From Brasenia schreberi (taxonomy: Eukaryota; Streptophyta; Magnoliopsida; Nymphaeales; Cabombaceae), in contig JAYKKT010000046.1 in NCBI GenBank assembly GCA_036023115.1, forward strand, positions 6,880,001-6,944,000: DNA of 64,000 nucleotides, given 5' to 3'. The position numbers and the translations under genes were made by a program. Positions within the stretch are counted from its first letter, which is position 1. The number at the start of each line of letters is the position of its first letter. Below are positions 12,418 to 25,900 of this stretch, one piece after another. Below the pieces are notes generated by a model. That model did no database searches and had not been told where the DNA came from. It saw only the letters and a program-made list of their open reading frames with translations.

Positions 12418-14615
12418 ATGGGTGTCGAGACCCTCTCCCTCTCCCTACCTTTTCTGTTGATCTTGCTGGCCTCTGGCTATGGAGCCGTGGGTCTGCAAGT
12501 TGGATTCTACAAAGTAACATGCCCATGTGCCGAAAGGATTGTTCGTGTCACCGTTCAGGATTTCTTTCAAAATAACTCAGGAATTGCACCTGGTTTGATC
12601 CGGTTGCATTTCCATGATTGCTTCGTGCGGGTAAGTTCGTCGTCACTCACTTATCTTCGTAGGTAACACTCGTGAATATTCATTCACTTTTACCTTTAGA
12701 AGACCGACCTTCATTCGTGATGCCGTTGAATATAGTGCGACGATATTAAGGGTGGCAATTCGAGACATGAAACCCGAAGACATCTTTCGAAAACTCTGTT
12801 TTTGACCAGCCAAAGTAATGTACATGAAAGAATCAGGTTGTATTCGTGTTGTCCCAATGAAAATGACGTGGAAAAACATCACAGAACGCATCGGAAGGTA
12901 TCTCGGAGTAGCCCGTCTTCGACATGAACACAACCAAAACACGATACTTCGAGGCCGAATTTTCAGAGAGAGAGAGACAGCTAAAAGTCTCGAAGTACAA
13001 CTAGAGGTCGAGCCAAAATTTTACGTCGATAGTTCGATACCAGGAGCACGCATAAAAGGAGACCACCTAAGCCAGCTTATCAATAAAAAAGTTCAGAGAA
13101 AAAGGTTGAAACTGCGAAGAAACAACACTCTCGTCAAAACACCACAGCGTCGTTTCCAAATCACTCTTAAGTTATATTTTAGGTGAATGCATTAGTTTTT
13201 TATCTGGCTGAGTTTTTTATCAGGGCTGCGATGGATCCGTCCTCATCGACGGCAATGACGCGGAGAAGGCGGCACCCCCGAACATGGGGAGTCTTCGAGG
13301 CTTCGAGGTGATCGACGCGGCCAAGGCCTTACTGGAGAAGGTATGCCCGGAAACGGTATCCTGCGCCGACATCCTGGCCTTCGCGGCGCGGGACAGCGCG
13401 TTCCTCGCCGGGAAAATCAACTACGAGGTCCCGGCGGGCCGGAGAGACGGGCTGGTCTCCATCAAAGACGAGGCCACCGACAATCTGCCTCCGCCTACCT
13501 TCGACATCAACCAGCTCGTCGCCAGCTTCGCCGCAAAAAACCTGACGGAGCGCGACATGGTCACCCTGTCCGGGGCGCACTCCATCGGCGTCTCCCACTG
13601 CTCCTCCTTCCTTGACCGCATCTACAACACCAGCAGCCCCACCGGGTTCGACCCCACGCTCAATAGCACCCTCGTGCCCTTCCTCCGCGCCCTCTGCCCC
13701 CCAGACCCCTCCCCCCGCGACCCCAATGTGGTAGTGAACATGACGGCGAACTTCACTGTTTTAGACAACCATTACTACCTGAGCCTCACTAATAACCTTG
13801 GTCTCTTTACCTCCGACCACGCCTTGATCACCAACACCACTTCGAGACAGACGGTGAGTACATATGCACTGCTTCAGTTTTTCTTTTTAACAACGGGAGG
13901 ACAAATCCTTTTGACACGCATGCACACACTGAGAATCGAACTCAGCACCTGCGATGTGGGAGTAGAGCTTGCCGGATGCTAACGAGCAGTAAGCACCACT
14001 TCACTCAACACACACAATCCCATTGCACATTTATCAAGGGGAAAAAGTACAAAACTAATCAAATATTCTAGGATTTTTTAAGAAAGGCACCATCACACAC
14101 ACATTTATAAATATTTTGTTATCACAAAATTTATATTTTTTCTTGATATATTTAATATTGTATTTTTTAAACTCAAAATGATAGGTTAATTCAAACAATA
14201 TATGTACATAAGTGAATCGTGTTCATACATATCCGATCGGACACAACTGATAAGGATGTGCATGAACCAAATGGGCCTCAGACACGTCGATACCATAAGA
14301 CGGCAAAATCGTCACTGCCAACAATCTTAAGGTTCTCGTCTGGGCAGTTGTATAATGATTTTCATTTATTTTTATACGAGTAGGTGTGATCGTGATACTT
14401 TCTTTTATCGACGTTTGAATTAGGTGCTGAAGTTCCAAAATAACGGAGCCAAATGGAAGAAGCAGTTTGCAAAGGCGATGGTGAAGATGGGAAAGATAGA
14501 AAACTTAACGGCACCAGGAGAAATTCGGCTGAACTGCCGGCTGATCAACCCTCCAAAGATCGAACTGCTGCTGGAGCCGAAGGTCGAGTATTCTGAAGTT
14601 ACTGCAGCCATCTAA
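12418..14615 (+). CDS. Class III (secretory) peroxidase, 3 exons (tandem paralogue)
   Basis: Exons by splice sites: 12418-12630, 13224-13853, 14424-14615, phase 0 introns, giving 344 residues. It shows an N-terminal hydrophobic signal peptide, the distal motif [15 protein letters not shown], the proximal motif [20 protein letters not shown] and the conserved cysteines, so the haem pocket appears complete. Intron positions and long identical stretches in exon 2 match the gene at 5068-8105, showing tandem duplication. The C-terminus is shorter, with about 20 residues after the conserved VIN-like end (EPKVEYSEVTAAI) and no similar hydrophobic close, so the two proteins may be sorted differently (inference). 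Exon 2 is strikingly GC-rich relative to the introns; its complementary-frame open frames are shadows of this bias. Confidence 0.92.
13889..13985 (-). mobile_element. SINE fragment in peroxidase 2 intron 2
   Basis: CAACGGGAGG opens this block, as at 11191. On the minus strand a B box (GAGTTCGATTCTCAG) precedes TGTGTGCATGCG. It lies just inside the 5' part of the intron. Confidence 0.45.
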
Positions 14616-14682
14616 GAGATCGCCTGGTTGATCGCCATGCCTGCATATATGGTTTAAGTTTGTGCTTTTTCAATGTTTGTGG

Positions 14683-14688
14683 AATAAA
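14683..14688 (+). terminator. Polyadenylation signal of peroxidase 2
   Basis: AATAAA lies 68 bp after the stop codon of the second peroxidase gene. Confidence 0.55.
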
Positions 14689-15621
14689 TTATGATCGAAT
14701 TAGAGCAGGTCTTATAGGTGTTGTGTGCTTGTTCTTGTGTCGGAGTATTAATTGAACCGCTGGATGGAGAACAATGGCATGTAAAACTTGTAAAAGTCCG
14801 TATACTGTTTTGATTTCCCGAAGAATAAAATGACCGTATCTTGTTATGAAGTATGGACTTAGTATGTGAGCTCACACATGGCACGTAAAACTTGTGAAAG
14901 CAGACATATTTGCTTTCCACCAAGCTATACGATTGCTGGCATCTCCACGGTTCGTATTCATGCGACGTTTGCACTTTTGATTTGAAAACTTAAACATCAT
15001 CTAATATTGTATTAAGCCCAAGAAAGAAAAAATATATATATATATATATATATATGAAAATTGGGTTCTGTCTATTACTTACCTGTCTAATCATTACTTT
15101 TTGATGATATACAATAATTATTTCTTCTTTAATAATATAATTATAATTTAAAATATTTAAAAAAAAGTATGTAGGATAATATTATTATACTCATGTCCTC
15201 AAAAATAATTATCGAACATGAATAAGGTCATGTTAATAAATCATTTCCTCTTAAAAAATTCGTTAGACATGAAGGAATATCATGTAATTATATAAAGAAA
15301 TAGCGTTGTGATCAACTATAAATTAGATCAGGAACCGCTCAAGAAGAGTGAGAGAGAGAGAGAAATACCATGAGCTCGTTACTGTTATATATAGGTCGCT
15401 AATCCAAATCCAAATTCATTAAAAATGTATAGGATTTAACTAATGATTGAGTTGCATTTGGACCATGTAAAAGGAATTCAATTAAATCGTATGTAGATGC
15501 AGATTCATAAAAAGAATCTGATAAACAGTGCGAATACTTGTAGTTGCAGCCCAAGATCACTCAGAACAATCTGACATGCTTAGCAAAATAGGGCAATTTT
15601 CGTGTTACTTGTATATGGCGC

Positions 15622-15623
<2 letters not shown>

Positions 15624-15702
<79 letters not shown>
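15624..15702. repeat. (CT)n-(TA)n compound microsatellite
   Basis: About 33 bp of CT repeats run directly into about 45 bp of TA repeats. A GGTTC-rich repeat follows at once. Confidence 0.9.
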
Positions 15703-15704
<2 letters not shown>

Positions 15705-16015
15705 GGTTTCAAAACCAGCCTTATGTTCCAACCAGAACAGGACTGGGCCAAGAACAGGCTGGAAGCAAAGTTGATCAAACCGGACCTAAAACCAGGTACC
15801 ACCCGGTTTGGATGTAATTACACCTTCCGTACAACTAGAATCCCGTCGGAATTGAAATCGGCGGTTCGAAACTGTCGGTTCAAATATATTTTTTGTTTCA
15901 ATTTCAACATTTTAATGTTTTCTTGTTCCATGTTGGAACCGTCGGTTCCAAAACACAGCTGAAATCTGCCCAGTCCTGGTTTATGGTTCGAGGAAAACCA
16001 GGACTAGCCCGTCTA
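15700..16015. repeat. GGTTC-rich dispersed repeat
   Basis: It contains repeated CCGGTTTC, GAACCGTCGGTTCC and related words. It begins at the end of the TA microsatellite and ends near GGACTAGCCCGTC. A second segment of the same kind follows at about 16455-16733, ending GGTTCCAAACGGGCGATGTC. Boundaries are approximate. Confidence 0.4.
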
Positions 16016-16950
16016 GTCGCTGTGATTGTCTTTATGCTTGATCGTTCTTCTATTCTATTCTTTATTTCCCAAGACACATTTAGTTTCTTGGTCCGTTCAT
16101 TCTTTATTTTATAAAATCCAACCGTTGAAGAATAACTAGTTATAATAGAAGCATGATGAACTTTAAAGTTATTTACTTCATTTTACAAAAATATTTAAAT
16201 ATAAAATGCTTAATTTACATTTCTTGAGGAATTCCTTAAAAATTGGTTTTATTGATTAAATTGTATTTTCATTTGAAGATAATTTTCGGCCATTTAAAAT
16301 GCGAGAATCTGAAAAGAGTTCAATTGTTTGAGAAACCAACATTTCGTGGGTTCAAGTGGTTTTACACTTCCTCTCTTTACGCAAAGGTCTCAAGCTCGAG
16401 CCTTGTGAATGTAGAAAATCAGCGTTGGGAGAGCTACTAGCGTACTGTCATAGGGCTGCGGCCTGGCTCAGACAGGATTATTTTGGGTTCCTTTCAACTT
16501 TTGGATACCGAACCTGATTTTGACTTTCCTGAAACCAAGAATTGTTTGTTTTAAAAATTTTAAATTAAAAAACATAGAATCGATAATTTAGTAATTTCGT
16601 AAGATGAAACTAAAATTGAACCGAGTAGTTGCGGATTTCAAATCCGGTTTAACCGGTTTCAGTTTTAGCCGGTTTCCGATTGAGTTCGATTTCTGTAGAA
16701 ACCGTCCGGCCGGTTCCAAACGGGCGATGTCCCTCTGAATCTGATGGTCGATGCGACCAAGATGAGATCATTCAAGTTTCGGGTTTGATACCTCTTTACT
16801 CGTCCAACCTGATCCGGTATCCGTTTCCGTATCCCCTCCGCGTTGCGTGAACTCGACGAGAATCCGGCATTGCATAAAAGAGGGCGAGAACGTAAAAGGG
16901 CGCCAAAACAAAACGGAAACCCTTGGCGCGCAGATCGAGGAAGGAAGTGA

Positions 16951-19900
16951 ATGGCGGAAGATCGTCAATGGAGTCTGAGGCGCGGCGCTTATCTGGGAGA
17001 TATCTCCGCTCTCTGCTTTCTTCACGTTCCGAACGTCTCATCTCTCCCGTTTCTCCTAGCCGGTAATCTCTTTTCCTCTTGAAATTTTCAATCGCTTTAG
17101 ATGATCGTTGATCGAGTAACTCCGCTTAGTTTCTTGTTACTTCTTTGTATTGTCGGCTCAATACGGATAATTTTAGGAACTCCGTGTCATAATATGATAA
17201 TTAGACGAATGCGCGTGCTGGAACTGGGAGAAAAAGTATGTTTCTGCCCCGATCATGGTTAAATTTTAAGATCGGGATGTTATAAATACCGTTTCATACT
17301 AATATCGTGTATCGCTGTCTACCCGCACCAGTTGCATCCGGTTATCGGCACGGTTGGCACCATATCGTACGATAGTTATGGCAACGTGTCGCTACTATCG
17401 CATCTCGTGGTATCATTTCTAACGGGCCGTTGAACTTTTGAATTTTTTTTGTTTGTTGTTCAAATTGGTAGTGATCCGTCAAGGAAATGCTGATATAACA
17501 ACGTTCAATCCAATGGGGACTTATATGTAAAATGATGCGGAATACATGGATGCGATTTTGGGGGAATTACAGGCCGATTTAGAACAGCTAAAAATGGTAC
17601 AAGGAAATGTAGAATTAAACATCTAGTAGTTACTCTATGTTCCAACAAGGATCAGGTACTTGTCTATGGTTCTCAAGAGTACACTTTCAAGTTCCAACAA
17701 GTGAGACTTTCGAAGATTTGTAATAAACTGAAAACTTCTACTGGACTTGCCAACAGTGAATTTATTATTAGTTTTTTGTGATCGTATTTGCAGTTTGCAT
17801 AAGTGAAGAAGACTGTCTTTCCAGATTATTCAAGTTTTGGATATAATTTGTCAGTGGATGTGTCTTCCTTGATTTGATATTATTCCGAATGGATAAGATG
17901 CTTATACGTTGAAACAAATAGAGGAATTGTTGAACTATCTTGCTTTCTTTCTTTTCATCATGCAGGAACTGGTTCTCAGATTCTTCTTTACGACATAGAA
18001 ACAAGGAAAATTTTGAACCTTTTCAACATATTTGATGGGATCAGGGTGCATGGGATTTTCTCTAGTGCCCTTTCATATTGCAAAAAAACTTCAAAACGCT
18101 TTTCCAGAATTGCTGTATATGGAGAAAAATGTGTCAAGGTATTTCACTTATTTTTTAACTATGAAGCACACAATGGCTGTTTGGCTGATGGATGTGCTGA
18201 ATTAGTGCTGATTCACTCATTGCCAAGATTCAGTCACTGGGTTATGGATGTCCGCATCTTGAAGGTATTCATGTAATGATTTCTTTTAGAAATGAATCAT
18301 ACATGTCACAACCTTTTTCTTGTTATTCTTTTAGAAATTTGGTTATATTCCCCTAGATTGCTTCCTGTGGCACTCTTTCCTGATTTATGGTGATGATGAT
18401 GGTTTATTAGGTGGATGAACTTGGAAAAGAAAGTGACGATGAAGGAAATTGTCTAGCAATAGGACTTAGTGACAACTCCATTTGCCTTTGGGACATCTGT
18501 GAAGCTAAGCTTGTCCTTCAAGTGCAGTCTTCTGGTAGATCTTGTTTTATTTCCTTTTCTCTTGGAAGCTTGTGAACTAAGTAAGAAATCATTTGGTTGA
18601 GGTTTCCTTTGAAACATGGTTGTTGCTCATGTTATGGATGGTGCAATTGACCTTACCCAGTTGAGAAATCTGATTTTTAAATTGGTCTTCTATTTCCTAC
18701 ATCTGTTTTAAAGCTTAGGTATGCATATCGTATTTGTTGTGTTTTTATTAGTACCTCCTTTTCTAATGATGGTCTAACCTGTAATTTGGTATTTGATGAT
18801 AGCATCCACCCTCTAATAAGTTAGTGATCTGTATTACAATATATTTGCTCCCCAAACCTGTCCACCAAATTCAGCCTGATTTGTAGCAATTTCAAAATGC
18901 CATGACAATGCTTTTATTGGATAATTCAGCAGAATAGTGTTATCTCTTATTAAAAAAAAATCATTTATGCTTCTATGTGACTAAGTAAAACTTGGTAAGG
19001 AACGAATTCCCTTGGAATTGAAATTTAGAATCTCCATGGAATTGAAATTTCGGTGCGGCATGGATACGCAAAAAAATATATTTTTTAAGGTAAACTCATG
19101 GTTTTTGCGTTTATGGGTGTGTTTATCCTGGAAAACCCGATCGAGGAGGGAGGAATCCGTGAAGACGACGAAACCGAAGCCTCTTAGTCGACTCGTGACC
19201 TTATCTCCCATGACCACCTGAGTTGTCTCACCGTAGTTTTCAAAATGCTCCTTCAACTTATCTTTCGTCATCTCCCATGATACTCTGCAGATTAACATAG
19301 GAAAATATCTCAACGTGAACCTTCTTCACTTCCTTTTGTGTGGATATTCCACGCTTCCAAATCTGGCACCGACTTTGAAGTTCGGGTCTTTTTGGATAAA
19401 TGGGTTCGGATCCATGAAGATTGATTTGTGTATTATGATGAAATTAATAGTTGTTTACCGTTGATGTGTTTTGCTTTAATATAAAGTTGTGTACTTGCTA
19501 TTGTAATATACTTATGTTAATTGATGTCTCACTTGTTCTAGCTTGAATATTATATATAATATGTAATATTATATACCCTATCCCTATTGCCGCATCCAAA
19601 ATTTTTGAAATTTGTCGTATCTTGCGCCCGCACCCGTGTGACATGGGTTACATGTGAAAGAACACTTCAAAATCACCTTATATATGTTTTGCTCCATCTA
19701 TGCATTCTAAACCTTTAGCAAACCCAGGTCCTTGTTGCTGACATGAAATCATGCAATTTGCTTCATACAGTAGATGCACTTTTGGTGCTATTCTCTGGTT
19801 CTAGTTTGTGATCATGATTCCAGTTTTGGTTATGCAAGCTGTTTGTCTCTTAGACCGAAATTTGCTCTATTTTCTCTCTTATTCTACAGATAAATGCCTT

Positions 19901-22900
19901 TTGTATTCTATGAGGTTTTGGGGTGACAACCTGAAATGTCTTCGTGTTGCATCTGGTACCATCTACAATGAGGTAACTTGTTCTATATTTATGCAGATAT
20001 ACTGGTTAAGCATTCAGGAGTTTTATGATTTTATGTAGGGCATTTGTCCTAGGCTATAATTTTGGAACACTTTCTCTTTGTTGGAATTTTTCTTTTCATG
20101 GACTGTTCTACTTTGTGTCTTAATCATGTTGAAGTGGTGAACTCATGATCCTTTAACAGATCTTAGTTTGGACTATAGTTGGTCAGAAATGTATTCCACT
20201 ATTTTCAATTGGAAACCCCACCAACTCAGACGCCAGTAAATCAAAGCATTTGCTGTTTAACAAATTGGAATACACCGCAGCATCCTTACTCAGACTTGTT
20301 GGGCATGAGGGCTCAATCTTCCGCCTGGCATGGTCATCTGATGGATCAAAACTAATGTCTGTCTCTGATGACCGTAGGTAAGATACTGTCTTTAGATCTC
20401 AATATGCAAGTTGACAGGACATGAATGACATGTATGTGTGTCATTTTCCAATTAATCTAGACTCTTCCTCTGGAAGATGGCTCACTTTTTTTGTTCATGC
20501 AGTGCCCGCATATGGACTCTTATTGATGACTCTGGCTGCTTGCTGTTGCAGTCTAGTCACATTTCATCACAAGTCGTTCTGTTTGGTCACAGTGCTAGAA
20601 TTTGGGATTGCCAAATGTCTCCACCGGTAAGTTCTCACATGTTGATGGTTGTGAACTGGTAATGATACTATTCATCATTCTTACAACAACAACAACAACA
20701 ACAACAACAACTAAGCCTTTTCCCATACTAGACGGGGTCGGCTACATGGATTCTTTGTTTCCACAGATCCCTATCGTGTGCCATGTTAGCAGTTAACTCC
20801 CAATAAGATAGATCATTCTTTATTGTTTCTTTCGAACACTTTTGTGGTCGTCCTCTACCTCTTTTAATACTTTCCAAATTTAGTTTTTCTAACCTTCTTA
20901 CCGGTTCTTCTTTTTATCTTCTTTCTATATGTCCAAACCATCTTAAACAATGTTCTCTCATTTTATCCTCTATTGGTACCACTCCTAATTTGTTTCTAAT
21001 AACCTCATTATGTATACAGTCTTTTCTTGTATGACCACTCATCCATCTCAACATCTTCTTTCTATTCATCATTCTTAAAATGGATTTTATTGAGCTTATC
21101 TTATTTTCAATATTGGTTCTTGGAATATCGGAACATTATCCGGTAAGCTAATGGAGGTGGTAGATACTATGATTCGGAGAAAGATTCATATTCTATGTTT
21201 ACAAGAGACAAAATGGGTTGGAGAAAAAGCAAAGGAGATAGTGGATGCAGGTTTTAGATTATGGTACTCAGGTAAAGAAAAGGCTCGAAATGGAGTTGGT
21301 ATTATCATAAATAAAGATTTAAAGGATAGTGTAGTAGACATACAACGATATGGTGACCGAATCATGACGTTAAAATTAGTGTTAGGAGCAAAGGTTTTGA
21401 ATATAGTTTGTGCTTACGCACCCGAAGTAGGACTAGAAGATAGTATAAAGACAACTTTTTGGGAAGAGTTAGATAAGGTGATTCAAAAGATTCTACAAAA
21501 GAAGACGATTTGTGTAGGAGGAGACTTAAATGGATATGTCGGTAAAGAGGCATTAAGATATCAAGGGACTCATGGAAACTTTGGTTTTGGGGATATAAAT
21601 GAGGAAGGTAGGGAAATTTTAAATTTTGCTATGGCATTTGATCTCTTTATAGTCAATACAATCTTTAAAAAACGAGATGAACATTTAATTACTTATAAGA
21701 GTGGCTTATCACAAACACAAATTGATTACTTTATTTATAGAAAAAAAGATAGACGTAATGTAAAGATTGCAAGGTAATTCCAGGAGAAAGCTTAATCACC
21801 AAATATCGACTTTTAGTTATGGATTTACAAATAAAAAATTGGACAAAGAAGAAAAGAGTGCATTGAGCTATTCAGACTAAATGGTGGAACCTCAAAAGCG
21901 AGAAAGAAGATATATTTAAAGAGAAAGTCCTTCAAGGAGATGTTTGAAATTATGTTGGTACACCTTGTGATATGTGGAACAATATGACTATACATATTAG
22001 GAAAGTGGCAAAAGATGTGTTAGGTGTATCTAAGGGAGGTGTACCAGCACAAAAAGAAGCTTTGTGGTGGAGTGAAGTAGTGCAAAATAAAATCAAGGCA
22101 AAGAGGGCATGTTACAAATTACATTATGCTAAGAAAACTAGTGAAACTTTAGAGGCTTATAAGAAAGCAAAGAAGGAAGCGAAGAAGGCCGTGAGTGAAG
22201 CAAAAGCTAAAATTTGGGAGGATTTATATATAAAAAACTCAAGCCAAAAGAGGGTGAAAGAGATATTTTTAGGATAGCTAGGACTAGAGATAAGAAAACT
22301 AAAGATCTTAATTATATTATATGCATCAAGGACGAGGATGAAAAAATTCTAGTGGCAAATGATGATATAAGAAATAGATGGGAAAACTATTTTTATAAGC
22401 TTTTTAATGAAAATAAAGATGTTAGTATTAGCTTACGAGAGTTAGCCAAATAAAAAAAGTATATAAACCACAATTTCTATCGACGTATTCAAAAGAATGA
22501 AGTAAAAAAGGCTCTTAAACATATGAAGGGTGGTAAATCGGTAGGACCAGATAATATTCCTATAGAAGTTTGGAAAATACTAGGAGACAAAGGAATCACT
22601 TAGCTCAAAAGACTATTTAATGAAATATGGAAAAACCAAAAGGTGCCCGAAGAATGGAGAGTAAGTACACTTATACAGTTATACCCATCTATAAGAATAA
22701 GGGAGACATTCAAAATTGTGCGAATTATCGAGGTATCAAGTTATTGAGTCATACTATAAAATTATGGGAAAGAATTATCGAACGTAGGTTAAGACAAGTA
22801 TCAAGTACAATAGAGAACCAATTTGTATTCATGAAAGGCAGATATATTGTTGAAGCGATTCACCTTTTGAGACGTCTTATGGAACATTTTTGAGGAAAAA

Positions 22901-25900
22901 AGAAAGACCTTCACATGATATTTATTGATCTAGAAAAAGCTTATGATAGGGTACCGAAGGAGGTTCTTTGGAGAATTTTGGTAAAAAGAGGTATCCCATT
23001 GACATACATTAACCTTATTAGAGACATGTATGATGGTGCAAAAACATGTGTGAGGACTCACGAAGGAATGACAAACTTCTTTGAAGTTAATATTGGGTTA
23101 CATTAGGGATCAACTTTAAGTCCATATTTATTTATAATGGTGATTGATGAGTTAACAAAACATATTCAAGATGAAGTACCTTAGTGTATGTTATTTGCAT
23201 ATGACATTGTATTAGTGAAGGAGTCTAAGGAAAAAGTTAATAGCAAATTGGAACTATGGAGAGAAACATTAGAAAGCAAAGGCCTCCAACTTAGTAGAAC
23301 AAATACAGAATATATGGAATGTAAGTTTGATCATTTGGTTACCTCAGAGGACATAGAAATTAAAATTGGCACACATTGCATCCTCTAAAAGGAAAGCTTT
23401 AAATACCTAGGGCCAATTTTTCAGAGTGATGGAAGAATTGATGGAGATGTTACACATAGAATTAATGTTGGTTGGTTAAAATGGAGAGGAGCATCCGGTA
23501 TTCTTTGTGATAAGAAGATACCATTAAAGTTAAAAGGTAAATATTATAGAGCAACAATTAGGCATATCATGTTTTATGGTTCTGAGTGTTGGGCAGTTAA
23601 TCATCAACTTGTACAAAAGATGTCTGTGACAAAAATAAAGATGTTGAGATGGATGAGTGGTCATATAAGAAAAGACCGTATACATAATGAGGTTATTAGA
23701 AACAAATTAGGAGTGACCAATAGAGGATAAAACAAGAGAATATCGTTTAAGATGGTTTGGACATATAGAAAGAAGATCTAAAGAAGAACCTCTAAGAAGG
23801 TATGAAAAACTAAATTTGAAAAGTATTAAAAGAGCTAGAGGACGACCACAAAAGTGTTGGAAAGAAACAATAAAGAATGATCTAGCTTATTGTGAGTTGA
23901 CTGCTAACATGACACACGATAGGGATCTGTGGAAACAAAGAATCCATGTAGCCGACCCCGTCTAGTATGGGAAAAGGCTTAGTTGTTGTTGTTGTTATCT
24001 TATTTTCGATTCTATTACAAATTATATGAAATTTTGTTTGTAATTTTAATCATGTGTCGTTTGTTCCATGGGGTGTTTGAAAGAATGTTTGTGGTGATTA
24101 ATATCCTTTCTAAAATATAATATTTAGGAGATGCCATGAGGAATTTCCAGTTGATTTTCTTAAGGTTTTCCTTTTTTCAGTCTTTATATTTTTATAGTTA
24201 GCTTCATGTTATCATCTTGATCCCTTTCTTGTTTTCTTGCATGCACGGTAGGCAATCTTGTTATTTTATGCTGCCATTTCATCTTTCTAAATGCAAATTT
24301 TCTTGTTTGGATTTACATCTTTGAAAGGTTACTTTATTTTATTTGTTGTGTTGTTGCTTTCTGAAATTGCACTGATAGACTCTGTATCTTCTGCGAATGC
24401 ACAGTTATCCAGCTTCTTGGCATCCTTGACTTTTGAGGACCCACGTTATTGGATTCCAGACACACACGCATGACGCGTGCATGTGCGACATACACATACA
24501 CTGATATGCATACATGTATTGGTTTAATATATTCATTTTCTGGTTTTTTCAGCTTGTTGTAACTGCTAGTGAGGACTGCACCTGTCGAGTTTGGGGTATA
24601 AATGGGGATCAACGTCTTACTGTAAAGGAGCATACGTGAGTAACTGCCTTAAGGTCACTTTTATACATGTCCTTTTCCATACTAAGTCTGGAGTTTATTT
24701 GTTTGTCACAGAGGGAGAGGCATATGGCGGTGTTTATATGATCCTACTTGCTCTGTACTTGTTACTGCTGGTTTTGACTCTGGGATTAAAGTGCACCCTC
24801 TGTCTACATCTGTTTTTCATTCTACCGATCAAGCTAGTGGTGGTGAAACAATTTCCAACAGAAGAGAACTATTTAACATTCGCCTCCCGAAAACTTCATT
24901 GAAGGAAGATGTTGGAGGGATGACTAGGTAATTCTATGGACGATCATTTTCACGTACTTAATGAGATATGAGCCTGTGAGTTTGTGATTGAAGTATTGGA
25001 CATGTAAAATTTTTTATTTCGAGTATGCTTTGAAGAGTGGTAGTTCGGAATAGGATTGGATGAATCAGAACACAGTGGTAACATGTGGAAATCACTTAGG
25101 TGTGGAAAGAAGCTTGGCAGTTTTTAAAACATTTGATTCTCGCAAGGTTCAAATCTGCGTTGCAGTGGTCTGTTTATGTGAGACACCTTTTTTGAAGTTT
25201 GTATAAAGTACAAGAGCCCTTTTGAAGGCCATCTCATGGAAATTTATGGATGTAATATTGGTTGACGTTATTCATGGTAAGGTGATCCATAGAATCATAA
25301 AACCAATATTGTGTGATAGGATTTGTCAAGCTTATTGCATCTGCTTTTCTATATGTTGGTGTTAACATTTTCTGTTATGGCATACTTAACAACAACAACT
25401 ACAACAACAACTAAGCCTTTTCCCATACTAGTCGGGGTTGGCTACATGAATTCTTTGTTTCCACACAGCCCTATCATGTGCCATGTTAGCAGTTAACTCA
25501 CAATAAGCTAGATCATTCTTTATTGTTTCTTTCCAACACTTTTGTGGTCGTCCTCTAGCTCTTTTAATACTTTCCAAATTTAGTTTTTCATACCTTCTTA
25601 GAGGTTCTTTTGATCTTCTTTCTATATGTCCAAACTATCTTAAATGATATTCTCTTATTTTATCCTCTATTGGTGTCACCAGTGTTATCCGTATTGGACT
25701 GTATCGTATCGTATGATACAGTACGATACGTATCATATCGTTATGATAACTTGTATCATATGAAAATTAGCAAATATGACAACTACAACAAAGAAAGCAG
25801 TTTGTTAATTTTGATATATTAGATGAGTAGATTATGGAAGATAGCGAAGAAAATGCACTCTTAATCGAAGAAGATATTGCATGGATTAATTTGAAAGGAG

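Larger units (their letters stand above)
14689..16950. other. Intergenic spacer between peroxidase 2 and the WD40 gene
   Basis: No gene is supported. It contains a CT/TA microsatellite (15624-15702), two GGTTC-rich repeat segments (about 15700-16015 and 16455-16733) and, near the end, the GC-rich leader of the WD40 gene. Confidence 0.55.

Noticed and set aside
12818..13186. 122-codon open frame inside peroxidase 2 intron 1
   Set aside because: It lies wholly between well-defined splice sites, has no recognisable motif and looks like intron sequence.
13329..13621. Open frames in other frames on both strands over peroxidase 2 exon 2
   Set aside because: High GC content of the real exon removes stop codons in other frames; they show only Arg/Gly/Pro-biased composition.
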